Positions 55,714 to 63,876 of a DNA stretch of 64,000 bases are shown one piece after another. The DNA is taken from positions 1 to 64,000 of the forward strand of contig NZ_BAWM01000037.1 of NCBI RefSeq assembly GCF_000759675.1. The letters run 5' to 3'. Each line of letters begins with the position of its first letter. Positions within the stretch are counted from its first letter, which is position 1. Source of the DNA: Neobacillus niacini. GTDB lineage: Bacteria > Bacillota > Bacilli > Bacillales > Cytobacillaceae. Both the position numbers and the translations under genes were made by a program. The notes under the pieces are model-generated. The model searched no databases. It was not told where the DNA came from and worked only from the letters and a program-made list of their open reading frames with translations.

Positions 55714-57564
55714 CTATCCATTTACTATGTTAATATTGTAATCTTTAAACCAAATATCTAGTTGAATAAAATAGGCTAGTAGCTGTGGACCCGACATCAA
55801 CTGACCAAACCAAGGTTCTTCGAACGAATTACCAGCAGATTCAACAAGTTCATTTAGTAAATCACGATTGAATAATTCGTATAGTACTGAGGTCTTATCT
55901 GTTAATATCTCCTTCAATTGGTGTTGAACAGCCAGAGTATATTCTGGATTATGGGTTTTTGGATAAGGACTTTTCTTTCGATAAAGTACTTCCTCAGGAA
56001 GAATCCCTTTAAATGCTTTTCTTAAGATCCCCTTTTCCCTGCCATCAACCATTTTTATATCCCAAGGTATGTTCCAAACGTATTCTACAAGACGGTGATC
56101 CGCAAAGGGGACTCTAACTTCAAGACTTGCTCCCATACTCATTCTATCTTTTCGGTCGAGCAACGTTGTCATAAAATGTGTCATATTAATATAAAAAAGC
56201 TCTCTCCGTTTTGCTTCTTCCATGCCCTCTCCATCCAATTTGGGTGTTTCCTGGATGGCTTGATTATATTTTTCAATAACATAATCCTTTAACTTCAGTT
56301 TTTGCTGCCAATCGGCTCGTAGTAAATTATTTCTTTCATTTACAGAACGCATCCATGGGAAACTAGGTCTCTCTAAATCTTCCTTGCGGTGGAACCAAGG
56401 ATACCCTCCAAAAATCTCATCGGCACATTCTCCTGAAAGACTAACAACAAAGTCCTTCTTTATTTCCTTACAAAACCAAAGTAAGGATGAATCAATGTCG
56501 GCCATACCAGGACAATCACGTACATGAACAGCTTCTGTTAAGTCTTTCACTAATTGCTGCTGAGAAATTGTTTTAAAATGATGCTTAGTCGCAAACTCTT
56601 TTGTCACAATATTAATCCATTTCTCATCCGCGTTTGGTTGAAATTCATTTGCTTTAAAAAAGAGATCGTTTCCTTCATAGTCGATAGAATAAGTATGAAG
56701 TTGACCCTTACCTTGTTCTTTAAAGCCTTGCGCTGCAATGGCAGTTATGATACTTGAATCAAGACCGCCTGATAAGAAGGTAGATAGTGGAACATCTGAC
56801 ACTAGCTGTCTAGTAACTGCATCTGTTACCAAATAGCGTACCTTTTCAGCCGTTTCTTCTACATCATCCTTATGGACATCGCTTTTTACATTCCAATAGC
56901 GCCAGATCTTCAAGCCGTTTTTTGAAAAAGTCATCGCATGGGCGGGTCTTAGCTCCTTAATTCCTTTAAAAATACCAGAACCTGGCGTTCTCGAAGGTCC
57001 TAAACCGAAAATTTCAGCAAGCCCCTCATATTCCAGCTCTGTTTTCATTCCAGGGTTCGCCAGAATTGACTTTATTTCCGAAGCAAATACAATCCCTTTA
57101 TTTAATTCTGTAAAAAACAACGGTTTAACTCCTAATCGATCCCGTCCAATAAAAAGCTGCTCTCTCTTTTGATCCCAAACGGCAAAGGCATAGATACCGT
57201 TTAAATGATTTACGCACTCTTCCGCCCATTCTATATAGGCAGTTAACAGAACTTCTGTATCAGAATGACCCTTGAAAGAATATCCTTTAGTAAGGAGAAT
57301 TTTGCGGATATCTTCAGTATTGTACAACTCCCCATTGTAACAAATTGTATATTGTATACCATCTTTTTGTTTAGTCATTGGCTGTCTTCCCCCTTCAGGG
57401 TCAACAACAATCAGCCGCTTGTGACCAAATCCAACATGAGTTTTCATCCAAAGGTTTGTCTCATCTGGACCCCTTTTCGCAAGGGTATTTGCCATTTTTT
57501 CCAATGTATCTTTTTCATTCTTAATATCAATTGTAAAATCAACCCACCCTGATACTCCGCACAT
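55714..57564 (-). CDS. asnO: Glutamine-dependent asparagine synthase (AsnO type)
   Basis: A 616-residue AsnB-family enzyme. Cys2 after the initiator Met (MCGVSGW) is the glutaminase nucleophile. The synthetase domain has the ATP loop LSTFLSGGLDSSIITA and SGECADEIFGGYPWF. It makes asparagine, or amidates a cell-wall component, as proposed for some AsnB paralogues. In B. subtilis asnO (yisO) is needed for sporulation and is a neighbour of yisN, as here. RBS AGAGAGGAG. Confidence 0.93.
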   Translation of the reverse strand: MCGVSGWVDFTIDIKNEKDTLEKMANTLAKRGPDETNLWMKTHVGFGHKRLIVVDPEGGRQPMTKQKDGIQYTICYNGELYNTEDIRKILLTKGYSFKGHSDTEVLLTAYIEWAEECVNHLNGIYAFAVWDQKREQLFIGRDRLGVKPLFFTELNKGIVFASEIKSILANPGMKTELEYEGLAEIFGLGPSRTPGSGIFKGIKELRPAHAMTFSKNGLKIWRYWNVKSDVHKDDVEETAEKVRYLVTDAVTRQLVSDVPLSTFLSGGLDSSIITAIAAQGFKEQGKGQLHTYSIDYEGNDLFFKANEFQPNADEKWINIVTKEFATKHHFKTISQQQLVKDLTEAVHVRDCPGMADIDSSLLWFCKEIKKDFVVSLSGECADEIFGGYPWFHRKEDLERPSFPWMRSVNERNNLLRADWQQKLKLKDYVIEKYNQAIQETPKLDGEGMEEAKRRELFYINMTHFMTTLLDRKDRMSMGASLEVRVPFADHRLVEYVWNIPWDIKMVDGREKGILRKAFKGILPEEVLYRKKSPYPKTHNPEYTLAVQHQLKEILTDKTSVLYELFNRDLLNELVESAGNSFEEPWFGQLMSGPQLLAYFIQLDIWFKDYNINIVNG

Positions 57565-57729
57565 AATTAAAGCTCCTCTCTCCAGTAACTGACACTGGAT
57601 ATCATTACATGCTTTTATTCTATTCAGCCCAATTTATTTGGTAAATTGTCCAAATTAAAGATAAACAAGTTATAAAATCTCACAAAGATGTCTACAAAGA
57701 AAATGAAGTATTAGGCACGGAGGTTAAAC

Positions 57730-58293
57730 ATGAACCGACAACAAAGAATTAAACTAATGGATTTTCAACTGAGGGCCTATAACGAAGGAGCAGTTGAACA
57801 AATAAGTGATCAATGGATCTTTTTTGATGAAGAAACAGAAGAAGCTGCGATGCTAGATGACTTCCTTCAGCAAGAGATTGAAATATTTCGCGTAAATCGT
57901 TGGAGGAAAGGAATCTTAATAGAATCAGGAAAGGTTCGAAGTGGAAATGAGATTATTATGCTTCGTGACCATGATAAAGTTAGAATTAGAAAGCATTTAA
58001 TTTACTCATTAGAAAGACTTTTAGAGGGAATGAATGATGACGCTTTTTTTCAATTTGTCACGACATTAAATTCTTTAGACTTTTCTATTTATGATTGTAT
58101 CTATTGTTATAATCACTTATCATTTTTATCCGATGAGAATCGAAAAGATGGCGTAAACTTTATTGTTTTCGATAACCAGGAACAGATTTGTAATGTTCAG
58201 CACCATTTTTGTTATTTTGAAAAGGTAAATGACCGCTTTGAATTTACCTTAAATACTGGAAAACGATTGGTTATTGAAAAGATGATTTCATAA
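57730..58293 (+). CDS. yisN: Conserved hypothetical protein YisN-like
   Basis: A 187-residue soluble, acidic/aromatic-rich protein. I see no catalytic motif. Cys cluster CIYCYNHLSFL lies near residue 119. It is assigned to YisN only by its position divergent from asnO. RBS CGGAGG. The frame ends just before the MITE-like element. Confidence 0.6.
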   Translation: MNRQQRIKLMDFQLRAYNEGAVEQISDQWIFFDEETEEAAMLDDFLQQEIEIFRVNRWRKGILIESGKVRSGNEIIMLRDHDKVRIRKHLIYSLERLLEGMNDDAFFQFVTTLNSLDFSIYDCIYCYNHLSFLSDENRKDGVNFIVFDNQEQICNVQHHFCYFEKVNDRFEFTLNTGKRLVIEKMIS

Positions 58294-58298
58294 TTAAT

Positions 58299-58483
58299 GG
58301 CTCTGTTAAACTTGTCAGTTGATTTCCGCTCCAGGCACTTCGCTTTCCGCGGGCGGTCCGGGAGCCTCCTCGGCGCTATGCGCCTGTGGGGTCTCCCGAA
58401 GACCTTTCCATCCCGCAGGAGTCTTCGTGCCTTCCACTCCAATCAACAGAGTGTCAAATTCATTTTTGAGCAGTAACAGAGCC
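58299..58483 (-). mobile_element. MITE-like element, copy B
   Basis: A 185-bp element with perfect 9-bp ends (GGCTCTGTT/AACAGAGCC) and the same core blocks as copy A at 26930-27112, in inverted orientation: GAAGACTCCTGCGGGA, GAGACCCCACAGGCGC, GCCGAGGAGGC and CCGCGGAAAGCGAAG. It contains no gene. Elements with this core are common in Bacillus genomes in my recollection. It sits between yisN and the MoeB-like gene. Confidence 0.85.
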
Positions 58484-58485
58484 TA

Positions 58486-58530
58486 ATAAAAAGGTGCGTT
58501 TTTCATATTGAAGAAAAACACACCTTTTTT
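58486..58530 (-). terminator. Terminator of the MoeB-like gene
   Basis: AAAGGTGTGTTTTTC and GAAAAACGCACCTTT pair with one mismatch, followed by TTTATT on the minus strand. Confidence 0.82.
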
Positions 58531-58537
58531 CTGTTAT

Positions 58538-59566
58538 TTAGTTCCCAATGTATTTTGAATAAAGTGATTTTGCTTTTACGACATCATTTGTACCATGTAC
58601 CAATACACGTCCATCCTTGAAAACGACGATACTAGTTTCTTGATCAGGAGAAAAGCGAAGTAAAAATTGGTTTCCGGAAACTTTTCCATTCTTTTTTAGG
58701 TGTTCACTTAGTTTACTTAAGTCTCGTTCACGCTTTTCCCTAAAATATATTTGCACGGTATCGCGACCGCAAAGAGAACTATAAGCTTCTTGCAGGGTTG
58801 ATGAACGATCAAGAAAGTCAAATTGATGGTTTACACATGACGGACATTGTGGATTTTTCCCTTCACTAATATTCATTGAGAATAAGGAAGTGTCCCAAAT
58901 ATCTATTTGCTCAAGGCTAGAACTCGTCGTGGCCCCTAATAGTAATTTTATTGCTTCTATTGCTTGAAAGGAACCAATAATATCTGTAATTGGTGACAGA
59001 ACACCAATCGTATCACATGTTTCTCCCCTTCCAGCTGGCACCTGCGGAAATAGACAACGATAACACGGTGTTATTCCAGGTTTAATCACGGCAAACATTC
59101 CTCTTGAACTAACTGCTGCACCATGGACCCAAGGTATCCCGTACTTAACCGCAACATCATTGATCAAGTAGCGGGTCATAAAATTATCTGTACCATCAAC
59201 AATGACATCAAACTCTATTAATAATTCTTCAGCATTATCAAGATTTAAATCTGCGATCACTGCGTCAACTGTAACAGTGGAGTTAATAGTTTTCAGTCTC
59301 TTTTGAGCAGCCACTGCCTTGGGAAGATTTAGATGTACATCTTCTTCATTAAAAAGGGATTGACGCTGAAGATTTGAAAGGTCAACTACATCCCTATCAA
59401 TTAATCTTATGTATCCTACACCAGATCGGACCAGGTGATTGGCACATACCGTTCCGAGTGCGCCAACACCAACAATAGCCACCTTGCTTTTCAGCAATTT
59501 CAACTGTCCCTCTTTCCCTATTCCTGAAAAAAGAATTTGTCTTGAGTATCGCCCTAAATCTTCCAT
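58538..59566 (-). CDS. moeB: MoeB/ThiF-type E1 adenylyltransferase
   Basis: A 342-residue E1-like enzyme that adenylates the C-terminal Gly-Gly of sulfur carriers. RYSRQILFSGIGKEGQ and VAIVGVGALGT bind ATP, and NLQRQSLF supplies the arginine finger. TDNFMTRYLIND follows. Zinc Cys pairs are CYRC (about 180) and CPSC (about 239). GETCDTIGVLSPI resembles the ThiF/HesA Cys region. The MoaD with a Gly-Gly end at 61899 is its likely partner; ThiS is an alternative. Confidence 0.85.
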   Translation of the reverse strand: MEDLGRYSRQILFSGIGKEGQLKLLKSKVAIVGVGALGTVCANHLVRSGVGYIRLIDRDVVDLSNLQRQSLFNEEDVHLNLPKAVAAQKRLKTINSTVTVDAVIADLNLDNAEELLIEFDVIVDGTDNFMTRYLINDVAVKYGIPWVHGAAVSSRGMFAVIKPGITPCYRCLFPQVPAGRGETCDTIGVLSPITDIIGSFQAIEAIKLLLGATTSSSLEQIDIWDTSLFSMNISEGKNPQCPSCVNHQFDFLDRSSTLQEAYSSLCGRDTVQIYFREKRERDLSKLSEHLKKNGKVSGNQFLLRFSPDQETSIVVFKDGRVLVHGTNDVVKAKSLYSKYIGN

Positions 59567-59741
59567 GTCTAATCCTCTTTTCTAGATTAAAAGTACTTGT
59601 TAATTTTAATCGAATTTTAAGAAAATTTAAATATTAAATAGTCAAAAATAATTGTATAATATAAATTGGGTTTATTTAGATATTTTGTAAAGGAATATCC
59701 TATTTATGTATTTTAATATAAATGAAAGAGAGGGAAAAGCT

Positions 59742-61571
59742 TTGAATCTAGGTGGTTTTAAAAACAAAGAAGTGGTAGTTGATTTAACAGCAGGCACTAT
59801 TAATTACAGACCTATCAACGAAGAGGATGCAAAAAAGTACATTGGCGGTCGTGGGCTTGGGGTTAAGTATGTTCTTGATAACGGCCCTGAAGTAAAGCCA
59901 TTATCTCCTGAAAACATTCTTTGCATCATGACAGGCCCTGTAACGGGCTCACGTTCTTCCATGAGTGGACGTCTTTGTGTTGTTACAAAGTCTCCGTTAA
60001 CAGGAACGGTTACTGATTCTCATATGGGTGGATGGACTGCAGCGCGCTTAAAATGGGCAGGCATCGATAATATCATCCTTGCCGGAAAAAGCGACAAGCC
60101 TGTTTATCTTTTTATTGAAGATGGTAAGGCTGACCTGCGTGATGCTTCAGAACTTTGGGGAAAAGGAACAAGAGAAACGGTTAAAACGATGCAAGCAAGA
60201 TATGGTGAACAAGACCTTAGTGTAATGACAATTGGTCAAGCAGGCGAAAACACAGTTAAGTTCGCATCCTTTATTAATGAGCATGACCGAGCAGCAGGAC
60301 GAGGAGGAACAGCCGCTGTTGCAGGCTATAAAAAATTGAAAGCGATTGTAATTAAAGCCCCTCAAAAAGGAAATATGCCACAGCCTAAGTTAGAAACAGA
60401 GTATAAAGAGGCTAACAAAAAGGCAGTTAAAGCTATTCTTGACGGCGGCTTAACAGCCCCAAATAAAGGCGGTCTTTCCGTATATGGAACGAACGTTTTA
60501 ACTAACATCATCAATGAAGTTGGTGCCCTTCCAACTAAGAACTCTCAGTTCACCCATTGGGATCAGGCTGAAAAGCATAGTGGTGAATATGTCAACCAGC
60601 ATTTACTTGTTAAAAATAATACTTGCCATGCTTGTCCTGTGGGCTGCAAAATTGAAGTTGAAGTTAAGGATGGAAAGTATAAAACTAGAGTCGAAAGTAT
60701 TGAGTTTGAATCTGCTTGGTCATTAGGATCTAACTGCTTATTAAGCGATGCAGAGGCAATTTCCTATCTGATTGACCGCTGTAATGAGTATGGGCTTGAT
60801 ACCATTGAGCTAGGTCATTGCTTCTCTGTTACAATGGAAGCGTATGAAAAGGGCCTAATTACCGAAGAGCTTATCTGGGGCGATGCTGATTCAATGATTG
60901 ACTTAACAAAGAAAATTGCGTACCGTGAAGGATTCGGAGGTATTCTTGCTGAAGGTCCGGCAAAAGCAACAGCTTCTTGGGGTGCACCAGAACTTTCTAT
61001 GTCTGTAAAGGGTCAGTCGATTCCTGCATATGATCCACGTGGAATTCAAGGTATCGGTCTCGGTTATGCAACTAGTAACCGCGGAGCCTGCCATTTACGC
61101 GGCTATACTGTAGCGAGTGAAATTGCTGGTATTCCTGAACCAACGGATCGCCTGAAACCAGAAGGAAAAGGTGAGTTATTAAAAATATTCCAAGATATGC
61201 TTGCTTTCTCTGACTCTATGAACATTTGTAAGTTTTCGTCCTTCTCTGAAAACGCTGAGCATTATGCTGAGCAATATAGCGCAATGACTGGCGTTTTACT
61301 GACAGCAGATGATGTGATGAAGGCTGGAGAAAGAATCTACAATCTTGAGCGTTATTATAATAACCTAGCTGGATTCGACAAAGAAGAAGATGACTATCTT
61401 CCAAAACGCTTCACTGAGGAGCCTGCATCTGGTAATAGTGCTGGAGAAGTAAGCCGTATGGATATCATGCTTGACGAGTATTACCAAGTTCGCGGCTGGA
61501 AAAATGGAAAGGTTACCGAAGAAAAACTCCGTGAGCTAGAGATTATCGACCCTGAAAATCAGTTAGTATAA
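59742..61571 (+). CDS. aor: Tungsten-type aldehyde:ferredoxin oxidoreductase
   Basis: A 609-residue AOR, the size of archaeal AOR. The N-terminal beta domain holds VDLTAGTINYRPINEEDAKKYIGGRGLG. The [4Fe-4S] ligands are CHACPVGC (C-x2-C-x3-C, about residue 300) plus a distal Cys in SMNICKFS. The bis-pterin site includes GRCAVVTKSPLTG-like RLCVVTKSPLTGTV and RGIQGIGLGYATSNRG. It oxidises aldehydes to acids with ferredoxin. TTG after AGAGAGGG is preferred; ATG 59706 is the alternative. A terminator follows. Confidence 0.93.
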   Translation: MNLGGFKNKEVVVDLTAGTINYRPINEEDAKKYIGGRGLGVKYVLDNGPEVKPLSPENILCIMTGPVTGSRSSMSGRLCVVTKSPLTGTVTDSHMGGWTAARLKWAGIDNIILAGKSDKPVYLFIEDGKADLRDASELWGKGTRETVKTMQARYGEQDLSVMTIGQAGENTVKFASFINEHDRAAGRGGTAAVAGYKKLKAIVIKAPQKGNMPQPKLETEYKEANKKAVKAILDGGLTAPNKGGLSVYGTNVLTNIINEVGALPTKNSQFTHWDQAEKHSGEYVNQHLLVKNNTCHACPVGCKIEVEVKDGKYKTRVESIEFESAWSLGSNCLLSDAEAISYLIDRCNEYGLDTIELGHCFSVTMEAYEKGLITEELIWGDADSMIDLTKKIAYREGFGGILAEGPAKATASWGAPELSMSVKGQSIPAYDPRGIQGIGLGYATSNRGACHLRGYTVASEIAGIPEPTDRLKPEGKGELLKIFQDMLAFSDSMNICKFSSFSENAEHYAEQYSAMTGVLLTADDVMKAGERIYNLERYYNNLAGFDKEEDDYLPKRFTEEPASGNSAGEVSRMDIMLDEYYQVRGWKNGKVTEEKLRELEIIDPENQLV

Positions 61572-61582
61572 TTACAAAATTT

Positions 61583-61612
61583 GGCTTCTGCATTGCTTGC
61601 AGAAGCCTTTTT
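61583..61612 (+). terminator. Terminator of aor
   Basis: GGCTTCTGCA and TGCAGAAGCC form a 10-bp stem with a 5-nt loop, followed by TTTTT. Confidence 0.9.
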
Positions 61613-61624
61613 GGAGGAAAACAA

Positions 61625-61897
61625 CTAACCTCCTATTCTCGTGGTTTTAACACGATAGTTTTTGATAAGTTCTTTAAGCGTTTTGTCCTCTAATGTTTGA
61701 AATCGAATATGGACGCAATTCACTTTAAATGTTGATGTAATCAAAAGCTCCTCTTCCCTTACTATTTCTCCAACCCAATCGTTAGATTTATAGACGTAAG
61801 GAAATTCATCTGTCATTTGTTTACCGCCTAACTCTTCAAAATACATGCCAAGATGTTTTCGATTTATTCCTCGAAACTCCAATTCCTGCTCTGGCAT
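61625..61897 (-). CDS. MoaD-associated domain protein (DUF1952-like)
   Basis: A 90-residue protein read directly after moaD (TAA, one base, ATG), with its RBS GCAGGTGG inside moaD. MPEQELEFRGINRKHLGMYFEELGG recalls the C-terminal domain (DUF1952) of two-domain MoaD-related proteins such as that of Thermus; here it is a separate polypeptide. It also ends in TTRIGG, like a sulfur carrier. The role is unknown; coupling to MoaD and AOR suggests assembly of the metal-pterin cofactor. Confidence 0.68.
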   Translation of the reverse strand: MPEQELEFRGINRKHLGMYFEELGGKQMTDEFPYVYKSNDWVGEIVREEELLITSTFKVNCVHIRFQTLEDKTLKELIKNYRVKTTRIGG

Positions 61898-61898
61898 T

Positions 61899-62171
61899 TT
61901 AACCACCTGCAACTGGAGGAAATAGTGCAAATTGATCATTCTCATTTACAATAGTCTCAAGTCCATTCAAATGAATGATATTTCTTCCATTAATAAATAC
62001 ATGCACAAATGGAAGTAACTCTTTTTCAGCCGTGAATATTTCATCCTTTAGGTCAGGAAACATTTCAACCATTTTATCAAGTACATCGATCACCCGTTGA
62101 CCTTCAGGTTTAACCTCAACCCCAACTCCGCCACAAATTTGCCGGAGATTAGCAAACACTCTTACTAGCAT
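61899..62171 (-). CDS. moaD: MoaD/ThiS-family sulfur carrier
   Basis: A 90-residue beta-grasp protein that starts MLVRVFANLRQICGG and ends FPPVAGG. The free C-terminal Gly-Gly is adenylated by an E1 and thiocarboxylated to give sulfur to the pterin dithiolene. The longer archaeal-type form fits tungsten systems. ATG 62171 follows GAGAGGAG. It is convergent with aor; the E1-like gene at 58538 completes the set. Confidence 0.88.
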   Translation of the reverse strand: MLVRVFANLRQICGGVGVEVKPEGQRVIDVLDKMVEMFPDLKDEIFTAEKELLPFVHVFINGRNIIHLNGLETIVNENDQFALFPPVAGG

Positions 62172-62245
62172 ATATAACACTCCTCTCCCCTTACTTAAAT
62201 AGTAAAACTATTTGCAATACTTGTCATCTTTTTTTGAATTAAAAG

Positions 62246-62274
62246 AGAGCTGCCGGGAAACCCGACAGCTCTTT
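62246..62274 (-). terminator. Terminator of yisL
   Basis: AGAGCTG-CCGGG and CCCGA-CAGCTCT form a long stem, followed by CTTTTAATT on the minus strand. Confidence 0.85.
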
Positions 62275-62287
62275 CTAATAAACCGTT

Positions 62288-62647
62288 TTATACATAAAAA
62301 ATAGACATTGGCAATTTATCGAAGCCTAAATACAATACAAGCAAGAAGGCGATGGCAAACTGTATCCATAAAATAGATGTTTTTCTATTTTGTGCAACCT
62401 TGCTTAGAATCATTTCAAATAAACCAATTATCCATATCCCAACTACTGCTTTTAATATATACAACAAATCAATATTAGACAGCATGAATAGAAGTCCAAC
62501 ACCTGTTGCAATAATCAGCAGATAAAGAACACGCAGGATCATTCGGACAATTTTAGCGCCCTTTTCTTTCCCGCCTTTTAGTAAAAATATGGCGACAATA
62601 AATAAAATTAGAGCTAAAACCCAAGCAGTAACATGACCGTGAATCAT
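62288..62647 (-). CDS. yisL: Membrane protein YisL (DUF1516)
   Basis: A 119-residue protein with four hydrophobic helices (VTAWVLALILFIVAIFLL, VLYLLIIATGVGLLFML, AVVGIWIIGLFEMIL, WIQFAIAFLLVLYLGF), the DUF1516/YisL layout. The function is unknown. In B. subtilis yisL is near wprA and yisN; here the pterin/AOR genes lie between yisL and yisN. RBS AGGAGG. Confidence 0.9.
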   Translation of the reverse strand: MIHGHVTAWVLALILFIVAIFLLKGGKEKGAKIVRMILRVLYLLIIATGVGLLFMLSNIDLLYILKAVVGIWIIGLFEMILSKVAQNRKTSILWIQFAIAFLLVLYLGFDKLPMSIFYV

Positions 62648-62729
62648 TTAATCTTCCTCCTATGTATCATAGCTTATAGCAACACTATCATACCATAGGC
62701 ATCCCAAAAATCCTAAAAAAAAGCTGGAT

Positions 62730-63338
62730 CTAATAATATGAACCTTCAAGAGGATTAACAGTAAAAATATCTCTAAGCACAATATTTTCCCCTTCGATTC
62801 CCTGAACCTCTGTTATCTTCGTAATTTTTCTTATTCCATCATTTAAACGTGAAAGGTGGATAATGATGTCAATAGTACCAGCGATTTTTTCCCTAATTGC
62901 TTTAATAGGCAAATTCATCCCTTCAAGATAGGCAATGATTTCCAAGCGGTCAATCATATTACTTGGATTGCTGGAGTGTCCTGTTGCAAGAAAACCATCA
63001 AGTCCTTTATTTTCTTTTCGGAGTATTTCACGTACATCTTTACCACGAACATCTCCTATAATATTCCTTTCCTCTTTTGGAATGAAAGTGGAAAGAGCAT
63101 TGACAAGGGTTGTTTTACCTGCCCCTGTTCCTCCGCATACTAGAATATTTAATCTGGCTTTAACACATGTACAGAGGAAGAGGGCCATTTCTTTTGACAT
63201 GGTCCCGTTACGAATTAGATCCTGTAGCTCTAGAGGTTTCCATGAATTCCTACTAATGGCCAGCCTTGCTGACTTCGACAATTTGTTATCTACACCTTTT
63301 CCCTGATTATTTTGTTGGATTTGTTTTAATAGCCCCAT
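62730..63338 (-). pseudogene. Decayed Tad/CpaF-type secretion ATPase
   Basis: A 202-codon frame equal to parts of a CpaF/TadA ATPase (normally about 380-450 residues). Present are a piece before the P-loop, the Walker A ILVCGGTGAGKTTLVNALS, FIPKEERN, then directly IIGDVRGKDVREIL, GFLATGHSSNP and the C-terminal TEVQGIEGENIVLRDIF. The N-domain is gone, and about 55 residues between FIPKEER and the arginine-rich GDVRG block, including the Asp/Glu box IEDxxEL, are missing in frame. It is downstream of a c-di-GMP riboswitch and not followed by tad genes. Confidence 0.82.
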
Positions 63339-63435
63339 ACTTTCCACCTACCTTTTTCTTGTTTTTTGAAAACCTACTTTTCTCACAAAACATATAGAAG
63401 ATATGAACGGTTTGGCAGGGTTGTTGATTCAAATA

Positions 63436-63469
63436 AAAATAACCCCACCTTTACCGAAAGGGGGGTTAA
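63436..63469 (-). terminator. Terminator of the c-di-GMP riboswitch expression platform
   Basis: AACCCCCCTTTCGGTAAAGGTGGGGTT folds as a hairpin on the minus strand and is followed by ATTTTTATT. Its 5' arm CTTTCGGTAA is complementary to TTACCGAAAG at the 3' edge of the aptamer, so the two structures exclude each other. Confidence 0.82.
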
Positions 63470-63544
63470 CAAATGAAGTACAACAATGTACATAGAAAAA
63501 ACTATGTAAACAATGCTATAGCCTACGAAAAACACCCTGTTCTT

Positions 63545-63628
63545 TCGGTAACTGGCTGGCGTAGTGCAAACGCACCTTAGCCCCTTTAGTTTTGCGTCAC
63601 TGATTTTCATCAGTTTTGCCTTTATCGA
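63545..63628 (-). promoter_or_regulatory. Cyclic di-GMP-I riboswitch (GEMM-I)
   Basis: On the minus strand the aptamer shows P1 TCGATAA/TTACCGA, AAGGCAAA, the first hairpin CTGATGAAAATCAG closed by GTGACGCAAA, then CTAAAGGGGCTAAGG with the GC-rich second hairpin and CGCCAGCCAG before TTACCGA. These are the conserved GEMM-I elements that bind c-di-GMP between the two helices. The downstream terminator competes with P1. It precedes the decayed CpaF-type ATPase. Confidence 0.9.
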
Positions 63629-63876
63629 GAATCAGTGTTTTTATTTTCCGACTGACCTCTTATACCCATAATAAGTCCTTTTACCTTTATCTCATATCCT
63701 ACTAATATATCATTTTTGATAAAACTATAGGTAATTTCACTTATTTTTATTATTTTCCCAACATACTACTATAAGATTTTTAAAAATATCACTTTTTACT
63801 TTTATTAGGCGAATGAATCACATTACACCAACCCATACATACGATATTAGGAGAAAAAAGGTAAAGGGTGTTGTTT
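63629..63876. other. Intergenic region upstream of the gerPA-like gene
   Basis: I see no gene. CATACGATA at 63838-63846 matches the SigK -10 consensus CATA-N3-TA, with AC-containing sequence about 16 bp upstream, so it may start the gerP-type transcript in the mother cell. The riboswitch transcript must begin in this region on the other strand. Confidence 0.5.

Noticed and set aside
63383..63610. 75-residue minus-strand protein
   Set aside because: The frame covers the c-di-GMP riboswitch and its terminator, which explain the sequence better.
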